Part shown: positions 8,887-16,812 of the stretch, in pieces
How the letters are laid out: every line of letters starts with the position of its first letter
Numbering within the stretch: position 1 is the first letter of the stretch
From: Crocosphaera sp.
GTDB lineage: Bacteria > Cyanobacteriota > Cyanobacteriia > Cyanobacteriales > Microcystaceae
DNA length: 32,905 nucleotides
Direction: 5' to 3'
Assembly: GCA_030066295.1 (NCBI GenBank)
Contig: JASJBX010000001.1
Span: forward strand, 1 to 32,905
The notes under the pieces: model-generated
The model's input: the letters and a program-made list of their open reading frames with translations, nothing else
What the model was told of the DNA's origin: nothing
The model's database searches: none
Made by a program: the position numbers and the translations under genes

Positions 8887-10737
8887 TTAAGTCTGCGGTT
8901 TGGAAACTTCAACCATTTCCTCCATCAAAAAAGGATTGTCTGCATTTCCATTTTTGGCACTGGTATCCTCAAAAATATCATCCCACTCCGAGTCTTTTTC
9001 TTGCTTAACGGAGTCAGAAGCATCACTGTTGATATTTTCATCAGCTTGCAATAAGTTTAAAAACTCTTCATCTGGTGTTTCTGTTCCGTCTCCTAAAAGT
9101 TCCGCAAAGGGATCATTGGGATCAATAGTATTACCGTCGCCATCAGATTCAAAAATATCTGCAAAGGGATCGGTTTCATTACTGGCAATGGTTTCTCCTA
9201 AATCATGGGATTTTTCTTCAGGAGTTGGCATCATTTCTAAGAAGTCTTGATCTTCGTTCACTGTTTCTTCTGTGAATAAATCTCTTAAGCCTTCAGTTTG
9301 ATTGCTACTATTATCCTCAAGAATAGCACTGTCAAGATTTTCTTCTCCTACGGAAGAGAATAGGTCTAGATCGGCACTAGAATTGGCGTTATTCTCAATG
9401 GGTTGCTCTATTGCACTTAATTCGTTGAGGAAGTTATCGGTTTCGTTCTCAAACTGATTTAATTCTTCTATAGAATCTTCTTCACCAACGTCACTTAATT
9501 CGTTGAGGAAGTTATCGGTTTCGTTCTCAAACTGATTTAATTCTTCTATAGAATCTTCTTCACCAACGTCACTTAATTCATTTAAGAAGTTATCGGTTTC
9601 GTTTTCAAACTGATTTAATTCTTCTATAGAATCTTCTTCACCAACGTCACTTAATTCGTTGAAGAAGTTATCGGTTTCGTTCTCAAACTGATTTAATTCT
9701 TCTGTGGATTCTTCGTCACTGTCTTCACTTAATTCGTTGAGGAAGTTATCGGTTTCGTTCTCAAACTGATTTAATTCTTCTATAGAGTCCCCACTATCTA
9801 AAGGAATTTCATCACTATCTAATCTATTGTTAACAACTTCCTCTTCAACAACAACTTGTTGCATTTGTTCGTCTGGTCTGTTGCTTTCTTCCTCCTGACC
9901 TAATGCTTCTAAAGCAGCCATTCCTGCCACAACACCAGTTGCTTCTGCTACTTCCATTGTTGCTGTTTGATCCGTTTTTGGATCAGAAGAAACGGGAGAA
10001 ACGTCTGGTGTTTGTTGTAAGGTTTGTATTTCCTCTTCGTGAGATTTTTGTAATTCTAGAATTTGAGCTTGATAAGCCGATTCAAGTTCTTGAATTTGGT
10101 TCTGGTGAGCTTGTTCTATTTCTTGTTGCTGATGTTGATGAGCATTTTCTAAATCAGCGATCGCTTGTTGATGAGCTTGTTGTAATTGTTGAATTTGACC
10201 TTGATAAGATTGTTCTATTTCCTGAATACGTTGTTGTGTTTCTTCTAAATTTTGAGAATTGGCTTGAGCTTGTTCTAGTTCTTGGATCTTAACTTGATAA
10301 GTTTGCTCAATTTCCCGAATTTGTCCTTGATAGGATTGTTCAATATTGTTAATTTGGTGTTGATAAGCTTGTTCTGTTTCTTGAATTTTAATTTCTAGAT
10401 GTTCAAGTTCTTGAACACGAGCAGTTAAGGACTGTAATTCGGTAATTTTGTTGTTGGCTTGAGTTAATTCTTCTTGTTGAGCTAGACTAGCTTGTTCCAT
10501 CTCTTGCAACTTACTTTGATACATTTGCTCGACTTCTTGAAGTTGCTTTGGAGCATCCTGTAATTGTTGTACTTGTACTTCTGCTTCTCGTAGAGCATTT
10601 TCTGTGCGTTCGAGTTTACTCTCTGTGCTTTGTAGCTTACGCTTCGCCCCAGAAGAACTTAAAAAATAAGTGGCTATCGCGCCAACGAATAATCCTATAA
10701 CGATTGCAATACCAATATCCATAAAATTTATCTCCAA
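8887..10737 (-). CDS. Membrane-anchored coiled-coil protein with acidic tandem repeats
   Basis: 616 aa, ATG start. One N-terminal membrane helix (about residues 7-27) comes first. A long Gln/Glu-rich coiled coil (about 32-250) follows, with short recurring units such as EIEQSYQGQI and QELEQAY. After it comes an acidic, Asn/Asp/Glu-rich, low-complexity region. This holds five tandem copies of a 26-residue unit built around ELNQFENETDNFLNELS (about 312-441). The rest of the C-terminus is acidic and disordered, with LFTEE, DPFAD and DPFAEL segments. The layout is that of a tethered scaffold or filament-like protein with its bulk in the cytoplasm. I do not recognise a family and give no function. 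It has its own terminator at 8830-8854 and stands alone. Confidence 0.85.
   Translation of the reverse strand: MEINFMDIGIAIVIGLFVGAIATYFLSSSGAKRKLQSTESKLERTENALREAEVQVQQLQDAPKQLQEVEQMYQSKLQEMEQASLAQQEELTQANNKITELQSLTARVQELEHLEIKIQETEQAYQHQINNIEQSYQGQIREIEQTYQVKIQELEQAQANSQNLEETQQRIQEIEQSYQGQIQQLQQAHQQAIADLENAHQHQQQEIEQAHQNQIQELESAYQAQILELQKSHEEEIQTLQQTPDVSPVSSDPKTDQTATMEVAEATGVVAGMAALEALGQEEESNRPDEQMQQVVVEEEVVNNRLDSDEIPLDSGDSIEELNQFENETDNFLNELSEDSDEESTEELNQFENETDNFFNELSDVGEEDSIEELNQFENETDNFLNELSDVGEEDSIEELNQFENETDNFLNELSDVGEEDSIEELNQFENETDNFLNELSAIEQPIENNANSSADLDLFSSVGEENLDSAILEDNSSNQTEGLRDLFTEETVNEDQDFLEMMPTPEEKSHDLGETIASNETDPFADIFESDGDGNTIDPNDPFAELLGDGTETPDEEFLNLLQADENINSDASDSVKQEKDSEWDDIFEDTSAKNGNADNPFLMEEMVEVSKPQT
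9414..9803. repeat. Five coding 78-bp tandem repeats
   Basis: The motif CACTTAATTC begins at 9414, 9492, 9570, 9648 and 9726, exactly 78 bp apart. The first three units are almost identical at DNA level; the units at 9648-9803 carry more changes. Each unit encodes 26 residues (core ELNQFENETDNF), so changes in copy number keep the frame. Confidence 0.95.
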
Positions 10738-10918
10738 AGTTTGGGTTTGGTTATGGTTAATATTCCCAAAATCACTATTTTAATTAACAGGGCAGTCTAA
10801 CTAAGAGTCCTGCTAGTTTACAGCCATTGCTACACGACGACTTATCCACTCTCTCCATCATCTCGAAATTACCCAATATTTTCACGGTTTTGTTAGAAAT
10901 CTTTTCAGAGTGATGAAC

Positions 10919-10973
10919 AAGGGTTAATGGGGGGGTTGCTGTAACCCTTAACAAAACGCAACAATTCGTTAAG
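10919..10973 (+). promoter_or_regulatory. Two overlapping inverted repeats upstream of the EamA gene
   Basis: AAGGGTTA (10919-10926) pairs with TAACCCTT (10942-10949). CTTAAC (10947-10952) pairs with GTTAAG (10968-10973). The two stems share bases 10947-10949, so only one can form at a time. Both lie 36-90 bp before the transporter start. They may be operators, or alternative RNA stems if transcription starts upstream of them. Confidence 0.4.
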
Positions 10974-11008
10974 ATAGAGTTAATTAATCTAACTAATCTA
11001 TATTTTCT

Positions 11009-12034
11009 ATGAACCTAACCCTGAATCGTTCCAGTTCGCTGAAATCTTTTTTACTACTAATCGCTCCATTTTTCTTCTGGGGGACGGCTATGGTAGCCAT
11101 GAAGGGGGTTTTAGGGCAAACGACTCCATTTTTCCTGGCAGGGATTCGTTTAGTTCCTGCGGGCATTTTGGTGTTACTGGTGGCTTGGTGGTTAAAACGG
11201 CCGCAACCCCAAGGGATGAAAGCTTGGTTGTGGATTAGCGTTTTTGCCTTGTTGGATGGGGCGATGTTCCAAGGATTTTTGGCGGCGGGGTTAACCAAAA
11301 CGGGGGCTGGTTTAGGCTCGGTTATTATTGATTCCCAACCTTTGGCGGTGGCGTTACTATCCTGTTGGTTATTTGGGGAAATTATTGGTGTTTGGGGTGG
11401 TATGGGTTTAGGTTTTGGTATTTTAGGAATTAGTTTCATTGGATTGCCGAAAGAATGGTTCGACAGTTTATTTTATGCTCATAATTTTTCTCTAACCTTT
11501 GATGGTTCAAATCTATTAAATAGTGGAGAATTGTTAATGTTATTTGCTTCTCTTTCTATGGCAGCCGGAACCGTTTGTATTCGTTATGTCAGTCGTTATG
11601 TTGATCCCGTGGTGGCCACAGGTTGGCACATGATTTTAGGGGGAATTCCCTTATTTTTTATCTCGGGAATTTGGGAATCAGATCAATGGACTCAAATTAA
11701 TTTACACGGTTGGTTATCTTTAGGATATTCTACTATTTTTGGGAGTGCGATCGCTTATGGTATCTTTTTCTATTTGGCCTCTAAAGGAAATTTAACCAGT
11801 TTAAGTTCTTTGACGTTTTTAACCCCTGTTTTTGCTTTAAGTTTTGGTAATTTATTTTTAAATGAAGTGTTAACATCTTGGCAATGGGTAGGAGTCAGTT
11901 TGACTTTAGTTAGTATTTATTTTATTAATCAACGGGAGATTATCGGTAAACAGTTTCGTTACTTTCGGATTAAATTTTTGTTGTTGTCTAAACGCACAGT
12001 AGGCAAACTATCACAAACTATCTTTTCTTCTTAA
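11009..12034 (+). CDS. EamA-family (DMT superfamily) transporter
   Basis: 341 aa, inner-membrane protein with about ten hydrophobic helices in two EamA repeats (about residues 15-145 and 170-308). The N-terminal hallmark FFFWGTAMVAMKG and the repeat-2 hallmark around SSLTFLTPVFALSFG are typical of the drug/metabolite transporter superfamily. Members export amino acids, nucleobases or other small metabolites; the substrate cannot be read from sequence. The basic C-terminal tail (about 310-341) is cytoplasmic. No clear ribosome-binding site precedes the ATG. Only 29 bp separate it from the DUF2805 gene, so the three plus-strand genes here may form one operon. Confidence 0.9.
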   Translation: MNLTLNRSSSLKSFLLLIAPFFFWGTAMVAMKGVLGQTTPFFLAGIRLVPAGILVLLVAWWLKRPQPQGMKAWLWISVFALLDGAMFQGFLAAGLTKTGAGLGSVIIDSQPLAVALLSCWLFGEIIGVWGGMGLGFGILGISFIGLPKEWFDSLFYAHNFSLTFDGSNLLNSGELLMLFASLSMAAGTVCIRYVSRYVDPVVATGWHMILGGIPLFFISGIWESDQWTQINLHGWLSLGYSTIFGSAIAYGIFFYLASKGNLTSLSSLTFLTPVFALSFGNLFLNEVLTSWQWVGVSLTLVSIYFINQREIIGKQFRYFRIKFLLLSKRTVGKLSQTIFSS

Positions 12035-12049
12035 CTAAAAATCAATCTA

Positions 12050-12057
12050 AAGGAGGA
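12050..12057 (+). promoter_or_regulatory. Very strong Shine-Dalgarno of the DUF2805 gene
   Basis: AAGGAGGA, a near-complete anti-SD match, lies 6 bp before the ATG at 12064. This is far stronger than other ribosome-binding sites in the window and fixes the start. Confidence 0.8.
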
Positions 12058-12063
12058 ATATAT

Positions 12064-12318
12064 ATGAGAAAAATACCTGAACTTAATCCAGAAACCATTA
12101 GCCGTATTATCGAAATGGCCTGGGAAGATAGAACCCCATTTGCTGCCATTGAAATACAATACGGTTTATCAGAAAAGGAAGTCATTTCATTGATGCGAAA
12201 AGAAATGAAACCTTCAAGTTTTAAGATGTGGCGCAAACGAGTGTCAGGACGAAAAACTAAACATATTCGTCAACGAGATTTTCTAATTGGTCGTTTTAAA
12301 TCAGCTAATCAAAATTAA
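12064..12318 (+). CDS. TIGR03643/DUF2805 family protein
   Basis: 84 aa. It matches the small TIGR03643 (DUF2805) family: PETISRIIEMAWEDRTPF, then a helix-turn-helix-like segment (QYGLSEKEVISLMRKEM), then a basic tail (SFKMWRKRVSGRKTKH). The function of the family is not known to me. The HTH-like middle and the basic end would suit nucleic-acid binding, but that is inference. It has the strongest ribosome-binding site in the window and is followed 17 bp later by the DCC thiol protein. Confidence 0.85.
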   Translation: MRKIPELNPETISRIIEMAWEDRTPFAAIEIQYGLSEKEVISLMRKEMKPSSFKMWRKRVSGRKTKHIRQRDFLIGRFKSANQN

Positions 12319-12335
12319 TTATCAAATCAACTATC

Positions 12336-12803
12336 ATGAATACATCTACTTCAAATCTCAATCAAAAATCTGTCCAATCTACTTGGAAAGTTAAGTTACT
12401 TTATGATGGAGACTGTCCTTTATGTATGAGAGAAGTCAGATTTTTACAGAAAAAAGATCAAGGCAGAGGTTTAGTAAAATTAGTTAATATTGCTGATGAT
12501 AACTATAATTCTGAGCAACATTGTGGGATTGATTATGAGTCAGCAATGGGAAGAATTCATGCTATTTTACCCGATGGAACAATTCTCACAGATATTGAGG
12601 CGTTTCGCTATGTTTACGAGGTGTTAGGAATGGGATGGGTTTATGCGATAACCAAGCTTCCCATCGTCGGAAAAATTGCTAATTGGCTGTATGGTATTTG
12701 GGCAAAATTGAGGCTCCCTTTAACGGGAAGACCTAGTTTAGAAACAATTATTGCTGAACGGAATACCAAGAAACAATGCACTTCTAATGTTTGTGATTCT
12801 TAG
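12336..12803 (+). CDS. DCC-family (DUF393) thiol-disulfide oxidoreductase-like protein
   Basis: 155 aa. The defining D-x-x-C-x-x-C motif is present as LLYDGDCPLCMREV (about residues 23-36), and the later conserved region GRIHAILPDGTILTDIEAF fits DUF393. These proteins have a thioredoxin-like fold and are presumed to act on thiols or disulfides; no substrate is established. A hydrophobic stretch near 115-135 is part of the family pattern. It follows DUF2805 by 17 bp on the same strand and ends in a convergent region with a palindromic repeat. Confidence 0.85.
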   Translation: MNTSTSNLNQKSVQSTWKVKLLYDGDCPLCMREVRFLQKKDQGRGLVKLVNIADDNYNSEQHCGIDYESAMGRIHAILPDGTILTDIEAFRYVYEVLGMGWVYAITKLPIVGKIANWLYGIWAKLRLPLTGRPSLETIIAERNTKKQCTSNVCDS

Positions 12804-12860
12804 CTATAGCATTGTCCATTATGGAGACTTTTATCAACGAAATTGTAAGAGGGTAAGGAA

Positions 12861-12921
12861 GGTGGGCAAATCAGAGAGTTATCTGGACTATCTGTCAAGC
12901 AGAAAACTTGGCCCACCCTAC
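12861..12921. repeat. GTAGGGTGGG-family inverted repeat, copy 1
   Basis: GGTGGGC (12861-12867) faces GCCCACCCTAC (12911-12921) across 43 bp. The right arm is identical over 11 bases to the repeat at 19697-19707. It lies between the convergent DCC and SpoIID genes. The loop shows no coding content. Confidence 0.7.
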
Positions 12922-12931
12922 AATAAAGCCA

Positions 12932-14080
12932 CTAATTTAAGTTAGTTAAACGAGCATTTTTGTAATAATGACCCAAAATTTGATGATAGGGAATCCCTTG
13001 TTCAGCTAAATAGTGGGTTCCCCATTGACTTAAACCAATGCCATGACCATAACCTCTTCCTTGAATGGTAAAGGTTCCACTATTATTAGAGACAGTAAAG
13101 AGGGTACTTTTTAGCTTTAAAGCTTTGCGTAATTGATCGTCTGTAATGCGACGAGATCCGGCACTACCGACTACTTTTAAGGTAATAATCCGTCCGTGGG
13201 GAGTGGTTTTTTCAGGAATGAGCGATCGCACGGCACCCACACCCCCAATAAGACGACCCATTTCCCAGGCACTAAAGGACTTACTCCATTGAAACACGGG
13301 GGCCGTCTGATCATAATCCACCACACCCCGTAAATAAGGCAAAGGAGAAGTCCACACATCCTCAACGTTTTCCGTATGACCCCCAGAAGAGGAATGAAAG
13401 GCGGATAAAATCACTTTACCGTTATAGGTTAAAACTTGCCCTAACGTGGCTTTAACTGCGTCATGGGTGGTCACAAATTCCGTTTCTAACCCCTTATAAA
13501 CTTGGGTGTTGGTGGTGGTGTCTAAGTCATAGTAACGGTTACTGGCCGTCGATGCTTTGTAGAGGGCGTAGGTACGGGCCACCACTGCTTGAGATTTTAA
13601 CGCTTCTTGGGGCCAGGTGGGATAAGCTTCAGCCCCGACAACACTGTACAAATATTCTTCTATATCCACTAAATTGAGGGCGGTTACCCCACTTCCTTGA
13701 CGAATAACGCGAATTTTTCCCCGATACCAGCGATCGCCGATCCAGACGACTCCATCATCTTTGGGTTCAATAATCAGATGGCTGGAGTTCCATTGATTAA
13801 GGTTAACACCACTCCCTCTGGGTTTAACGGTAAAGCCGTCCAGTGGGGCTAAATTGCCGATTGGTCGCCCTCCTGCGTCTTTTACAATGGCGGGGGTCGA
13901 ACTGCCCACTTGCACCGCGCTAACGCCTTTTTTAACGGCAATCCGGAGTTCTTTGGCTGCTTGCGCTGGTAAACAGAGAATCAGCCAAATTAATACGATA
14001 AACCCACCATATCGCCCTAAAGTCAGCCATATTGTTTGGGTAATTTTATTTTGAGTGTTGACCTGATTCTGCACTGTCAT
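12932..14080 (-). CDS. SpoIID/LytB domain protein (putative peptidoglycan-active)
   Basis: 382 aa from the ATG at 14080, which I chose because GAGGA (14089-14093) lies 8 bp upstream; a GTG five codons further up sits inside the AT-rich leader and overlaps that site. A signal peptide (about residues 10-41, ending AQAA) is followed by a SpoIID domain. Recognisable segments are LNLVDIEEYLYSVVGAE, ALKSQAVVARTYAL, and near the end GRGYGHGIGLSQWGTHYLA. SpoIID of Bacillus is a lytic transglycosylase acting on denuded glycan; cyanobacterial members are non-sporulation homologues, probably in cell-wall remodelling or septal hydrolysis. It converges with the DCC gene. Confidence 0.9.
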   Translation of the reverse strand: MTVQNQVNTQNKITQTIWLTLGRYGGFIVLIWLILCLPAQAAKELRIAVKKGVSAVQVGSSTPAIVKDAGGRPIGNLAPLDGFTVKPRGSGVNLNQWNSSHLIIEPKDDGVVWIGDRWYRGKIRVIRQGSGVTALNLVDIEEYLYSVVGAEAYPTWPQEALKSQAVVARTYALYKASTASNRYYDLDTTTNTQVYKGLETEFVTTHDAVKATLGQVLTYNGKVILSAFHSSSGGHTENVEDVWTSPLPYLRGVVDYDQTAPVFQWSKSFSAWEMGRLIGGVGAVRSLIPEKTTPHGRIITLKVVGSAGSRRITDDQLRKALKLKSTLFTVSNNSGTFTIQGRGYGHGIGLSQWGTHYLAEQGIPYHQILGHYYKNARLTNLN

Positions 14081-14220
14081 CACTATATTCCTCACACACC
14101 TTATCTGATAGAAAAATCTTATCGTATCTTAGATTGTTTTGCCTTGAGGGTAAACATAAACAATTTCTGGAATTTTTCAAAGTTGCTAATAAAACAATGA
14201 CCAACTTTGTTCCAAAAACA

Positions 14221-14239
14221 ACTTCTGACTTCTGACTTC
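14221..14239. repeat. Heptamer tandem repeat (STRR type)
   Basis: ACTTCTG, ACTTCTG and ACTTC are in tandem. On the minus strand this reads as AGTCAGA units, related to the AGTCAGG unit at 815-821. Confidence 0.6.
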
Positions 14240-14297
14240 GTTAATATTGCGATGCTAAACTGAAAATGGTAAATATATTAATCAATTAGAGAAATAT

Positions 14298-14732
14298 ATG
14301 CCGACTAGCTATGATAGCGATTTAACAGCTTGGGCAAAAGAAACGGCTCAACTCTTGCGAGAACGTCATTGGAATGCCATAGATTGGGAGCATCTGATTG
14401 AAGAAGTGGAGGATTTGGGGAAAAGTGAACGAAGTGCGATCGCCTCTCAAATGGAACGGATCATGGTGCATCTGCTTAAGTGGCAATATCAGCCGCAACG
14501 TCGCTCTGATAGTTGGCTAGACTCTATTAATGATGGACGTTCTCAAATTCGTCGCAAACTTGAGGATAGTCCCAGTTTACAGAACTATCCCCAGGAAATT
14601 TTGTCAAAGGAATATGGGATATCCCGTCGAGAAGCTGCTAGACAAACTCGTTTGGCAATTGATATTTTTCCTGAAGATTGTCCTTATGTTATTGAACAGG
14701 TAATTGAAGATTGGTTGCCGGATCAAGACTGA
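14298..14732 (+). CDS. DUF29 family protein
   Basis: 144 aa, typical of DUF29, a family greatly expanded in cyanobacteria. Diagnostic segments are YDSDLTAWAKETAQLLR, WEHLIEEVEDLGKSER, LLKWQYQP and the C-terminal Y-x-x-A/ARQTRLAIDIFPEDCPY. It is a small, all-helical, presumably cytoplasmic protein with no established function; some members sit next to toxin-antitoxin or mobile genes. Here it is a single gene between two minus-strand genes and is followed by paired hairpins. Confidence 0.9.
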   Translation: MPTSYDSDLTAWAKETAQLLRERHWNAIDWEHLIEEVEDLGKSERSAIASQMERIMVHLLKWQYQPQRRSDSWLDSINDGRSQIRRKLEDSPSLQNYPQEILSKEYGISRREAARQTRLAIDIFPEDCPYVIEQVIEDWLPDQD

Positions 14733-14739
14733 AAACTGT

Positions 14740-14779
14740 AACACAACCATCTTGGTTGTACAGTCTAGAAGACTGTGTT
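14740..14779. repeat. Paired hairpins downstream of DUF29
   Basis: Two 7-bp hairpins with 3-nt loops sit back to back: ACAACCA/TGGTTGT (14743-14759) and ACAGTCT/AGACTGT (14760-14776). An outer pair AACACA/TGTGTT (14740-14745, 14774-14779) can close over both. No T-run follows, so it is not a standard terminator. Confidence 0.6.
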
Positions 14780-14935
14780 GCGGTTCACCTCTCCAATTGA
14801 TTGTTAAACTTACTAATGTATTTATCAGGGGGATTTTTCAAGATGATACAAAGGTTTAGTTAAACTGTTGTATCAATGATAGTTGTTTGATCTTGACTAT
14901 ATAAAGGTTTGAAGTGGTATTGAAAACAGAGATTT

Positions 14936-16684
14936 TTAAGACCTTGGATGCACACGAAATCCTGGTATATTATAGTCTTCTGGTAAGTAATCTTCGGGGA
15001 TAGTATTCTGATTGCCGTCACGGATAGCCGAATAATGAGGAGACATAATTTCAATTCCTACTTCATTACATTTATCCTGAATATTTTCATGGAGTTTAGA
15101 TAAAGTTAAAGTTCTCTTTTCTAAAAGATTAATATAAGCTCTGAGTTCATAGGTAATATAAAAATCGTCTAGGCTAGTTTGCAGAACATAGGGAGCAGGA
15201 TCTTCTAAAATATTCTCTGTAGCATTGGCCGCATCAGATAAAGTTTGATATACTTTTCGCCAAGGTACATCGTAACCTAACGTAATCCTAGTATGAATCA
15301 TTAGTGGCAACTTTAGTTCTCGCTGGATCGCATTGTAATTAATAATACTTGTCGACATTAAATTAGCATTAGGAATAGTTACTATTTCACCGGTAAGTGT
15401 GCGAATACGGGTAGAGAGAATTGTTTTTTCGTGAACAAAACCGAAATGGTTTTCTGTTTTGATTAGATCCCCAAGGCGATAAGCGCGGGTGTAAATAATC
15501 ACAGTTCCGCCAACTAAGTTGGCAACCGTACTAGCACCACCAAAAGTAATTAAAGCACCTATTAGCACCGATATACCTCGGAAAGCCGGTGAATTGTACA
15601 TTGGTAAATAAGGAAAGACCACAGCTAATGCCCCTGCAATAATGAGAAATACAACTATCTTATTAGTTGGTTTTGCCCAATCTGAATCGAAGCCGGGAAA
15701 GGAGATTATTTCTGTGTCTATGGCTCGGAAAAATAGTCCACAGAAACGGATTAGATAGTGGGTAATTACAATTGTTAGGATAATGATAAATAAGTTGGGG
15801 AGAAAATTAATAAAACCAGTAGCAACCCAGTTGAGAGAATCATAAAAGGGTCGACGAAATTTTACTCCGAAGTCTCTAGTTTCCGGGAAAATACGAAAAA
15901 TAAAAGAAAAATAAGTATATAGAAGAGCAAGCAGAATTATTAGGCGAATAAATCGAAACAAGCTATATATAAGTTTTATTTCATTTTCAAGAGAAAATAG
16001 TTCCAATCTTCCAATTCTTAAAGGTCGAATTATTCTACGCAAAGCTTCAATACGGTTCTGAGTTTTAGATTCTAATTTAAAAAGCAGAAAGATTAGAATA
16101 ACCATTACTATCGTCCAAACTACACTTAAAAGAATATCCGTTCCCAAGTTTTCATGCGTTCGCTCTTTTCGGTATTCAATAATAGCATTTTTAATTACTC
16201 CTAAATATTGATTGGCCATTTCATCCAGGGGCTGATTCGCAGCGGACGCATCATCATTAGTTAAGCCTAGGATAATATTATCTTGAGCAGTGATGATGAT
16301 TACCTCTTTAAAATCTTCAAGAGCAAAAGAATCAAGGGAAATAGAAGAATCCTTAGCAATTCTTTGAATTTCTTCGGTTACGATTTCAGCTCGCTCCTGG
16401 GCAGATGTCTTCATACCACCGACTTTGATGGTAAACAGAGTTTTTCCATCTAGAACGACAGGAGCATCCTGCTGGATGCTTGTCTCTTCACTACTTTTGG
16501 GCGTAGCTTCTGGCTTTTCTTGAATTTCCGAGCGAGCTTGTGCTATCGAAATTTTAGTAGTTTCTTTAACATTACTTTCCCCCATAATTTCTCCTTGGGA
16601 GGATGCTAATGGAGAAAAAATAAGAATCAGAATGACTACTAGAGCAAAAGTGAACAAAGCTTGCCAATATTTTTTTGTCATCAT
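14936..16684 (-). CDS. MscS-family mechanosensitive channel
   Basis: 582 aa. Order: signal peptide or anchor (about residues 8-28, ending LASSQG), a periplasmic domain rich in Glu and Ser (about 30-185), then about five membrane helices (about 188-390). The pore-lining segment GGASTVANLVGGTVIIY is next, then the beta domain RLGDLIKTENHFGFVHE...TIPNANLMSTSIINYN and the C-terminal cytoplasmic vestibule. MscS channels open under membrane tension to release solutes in osmotic downshock; the large periplasmic extension may sense something else. The start has two adjacent ATGs (MMTKK). Its distance to the upstream gene is 128 bp. Confidence 0.9.
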   Translation of the reverse strand: MMTKKYWQALFTFALVVILILIFSPLASSQGEIMGESNVKETTKISIAQARSEIQEKPEATPKSSEETSIQQDAPVVLDGKTLFTIKVGGMKTSAQERAEIVTEEIQRIAKDSSISLDSFALEDFKEVIIITAQDNIILGLTNDDASAANQPLDEMANQYLGVIKNAIIEYRKERTHENLGTDILLSVVWTIVMVILIFLLFKLESKTQNRIEALRRIIRPLRIGRLELFSLENEIKLIYSLFRFIRLIILLALLYTYFSFIFRIFPETRDFGVKFRRPFYDSLNWVATGFINFLPNLFIIILTIVITHYLIRFCGLFFRAIDTEIISFPGFDSDWAKPTNKIVVFLIIAGALAVVFPYLPMYNSPAFRGISVLIGALITFGGASTVANLVGGTVIIYTRAYRLGDLIKTENHFGFVHEKTILSTRIRTLTGEIVTIPNANLMSTSIINYNAIQRELKLPLMIHTRITLGYDVPWRKVYQTLSDAANATENILEDPAPYVLQTSLDDFYITYELRAYINLLEKRTLTLSKLHENIQDKCNEVGIEIMSPHYSAIRDGNQNTIPEDYLPEDYNIPGFRVHPRS

Positions 16685-16812
16685 CTTAGTTAATTGTAAT
16701 CATTAAATAAACATGAATCTTTCAAGTAAAATATAGTCTTAATCTTACTATCTTTTAAGCAATTTTTTACATTTTCAAGAATCATATAACTTAAATTATC
16801 GGACTCTTCAAT

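Noticed and set aside
9414-9803. CRISPR array
   Set aside because: The 78-bp units have no spacers, are translated in one frame and give a regular 26-residue protein repeat.
9903-10292. 129-codon plus-strand frame
   Set aside because: Antisense to the coiled coil; Leu/Phe/Val-rich composition mirrors Gln/Glu/Lys codons on the other strand.
10993-11439. 148-codon Pro-rich minus-strand frame
   Set aside because: Antisense to the EamA transporter; Pro/Lys-rich composition is what the reverse of hydrophobic codons gives.
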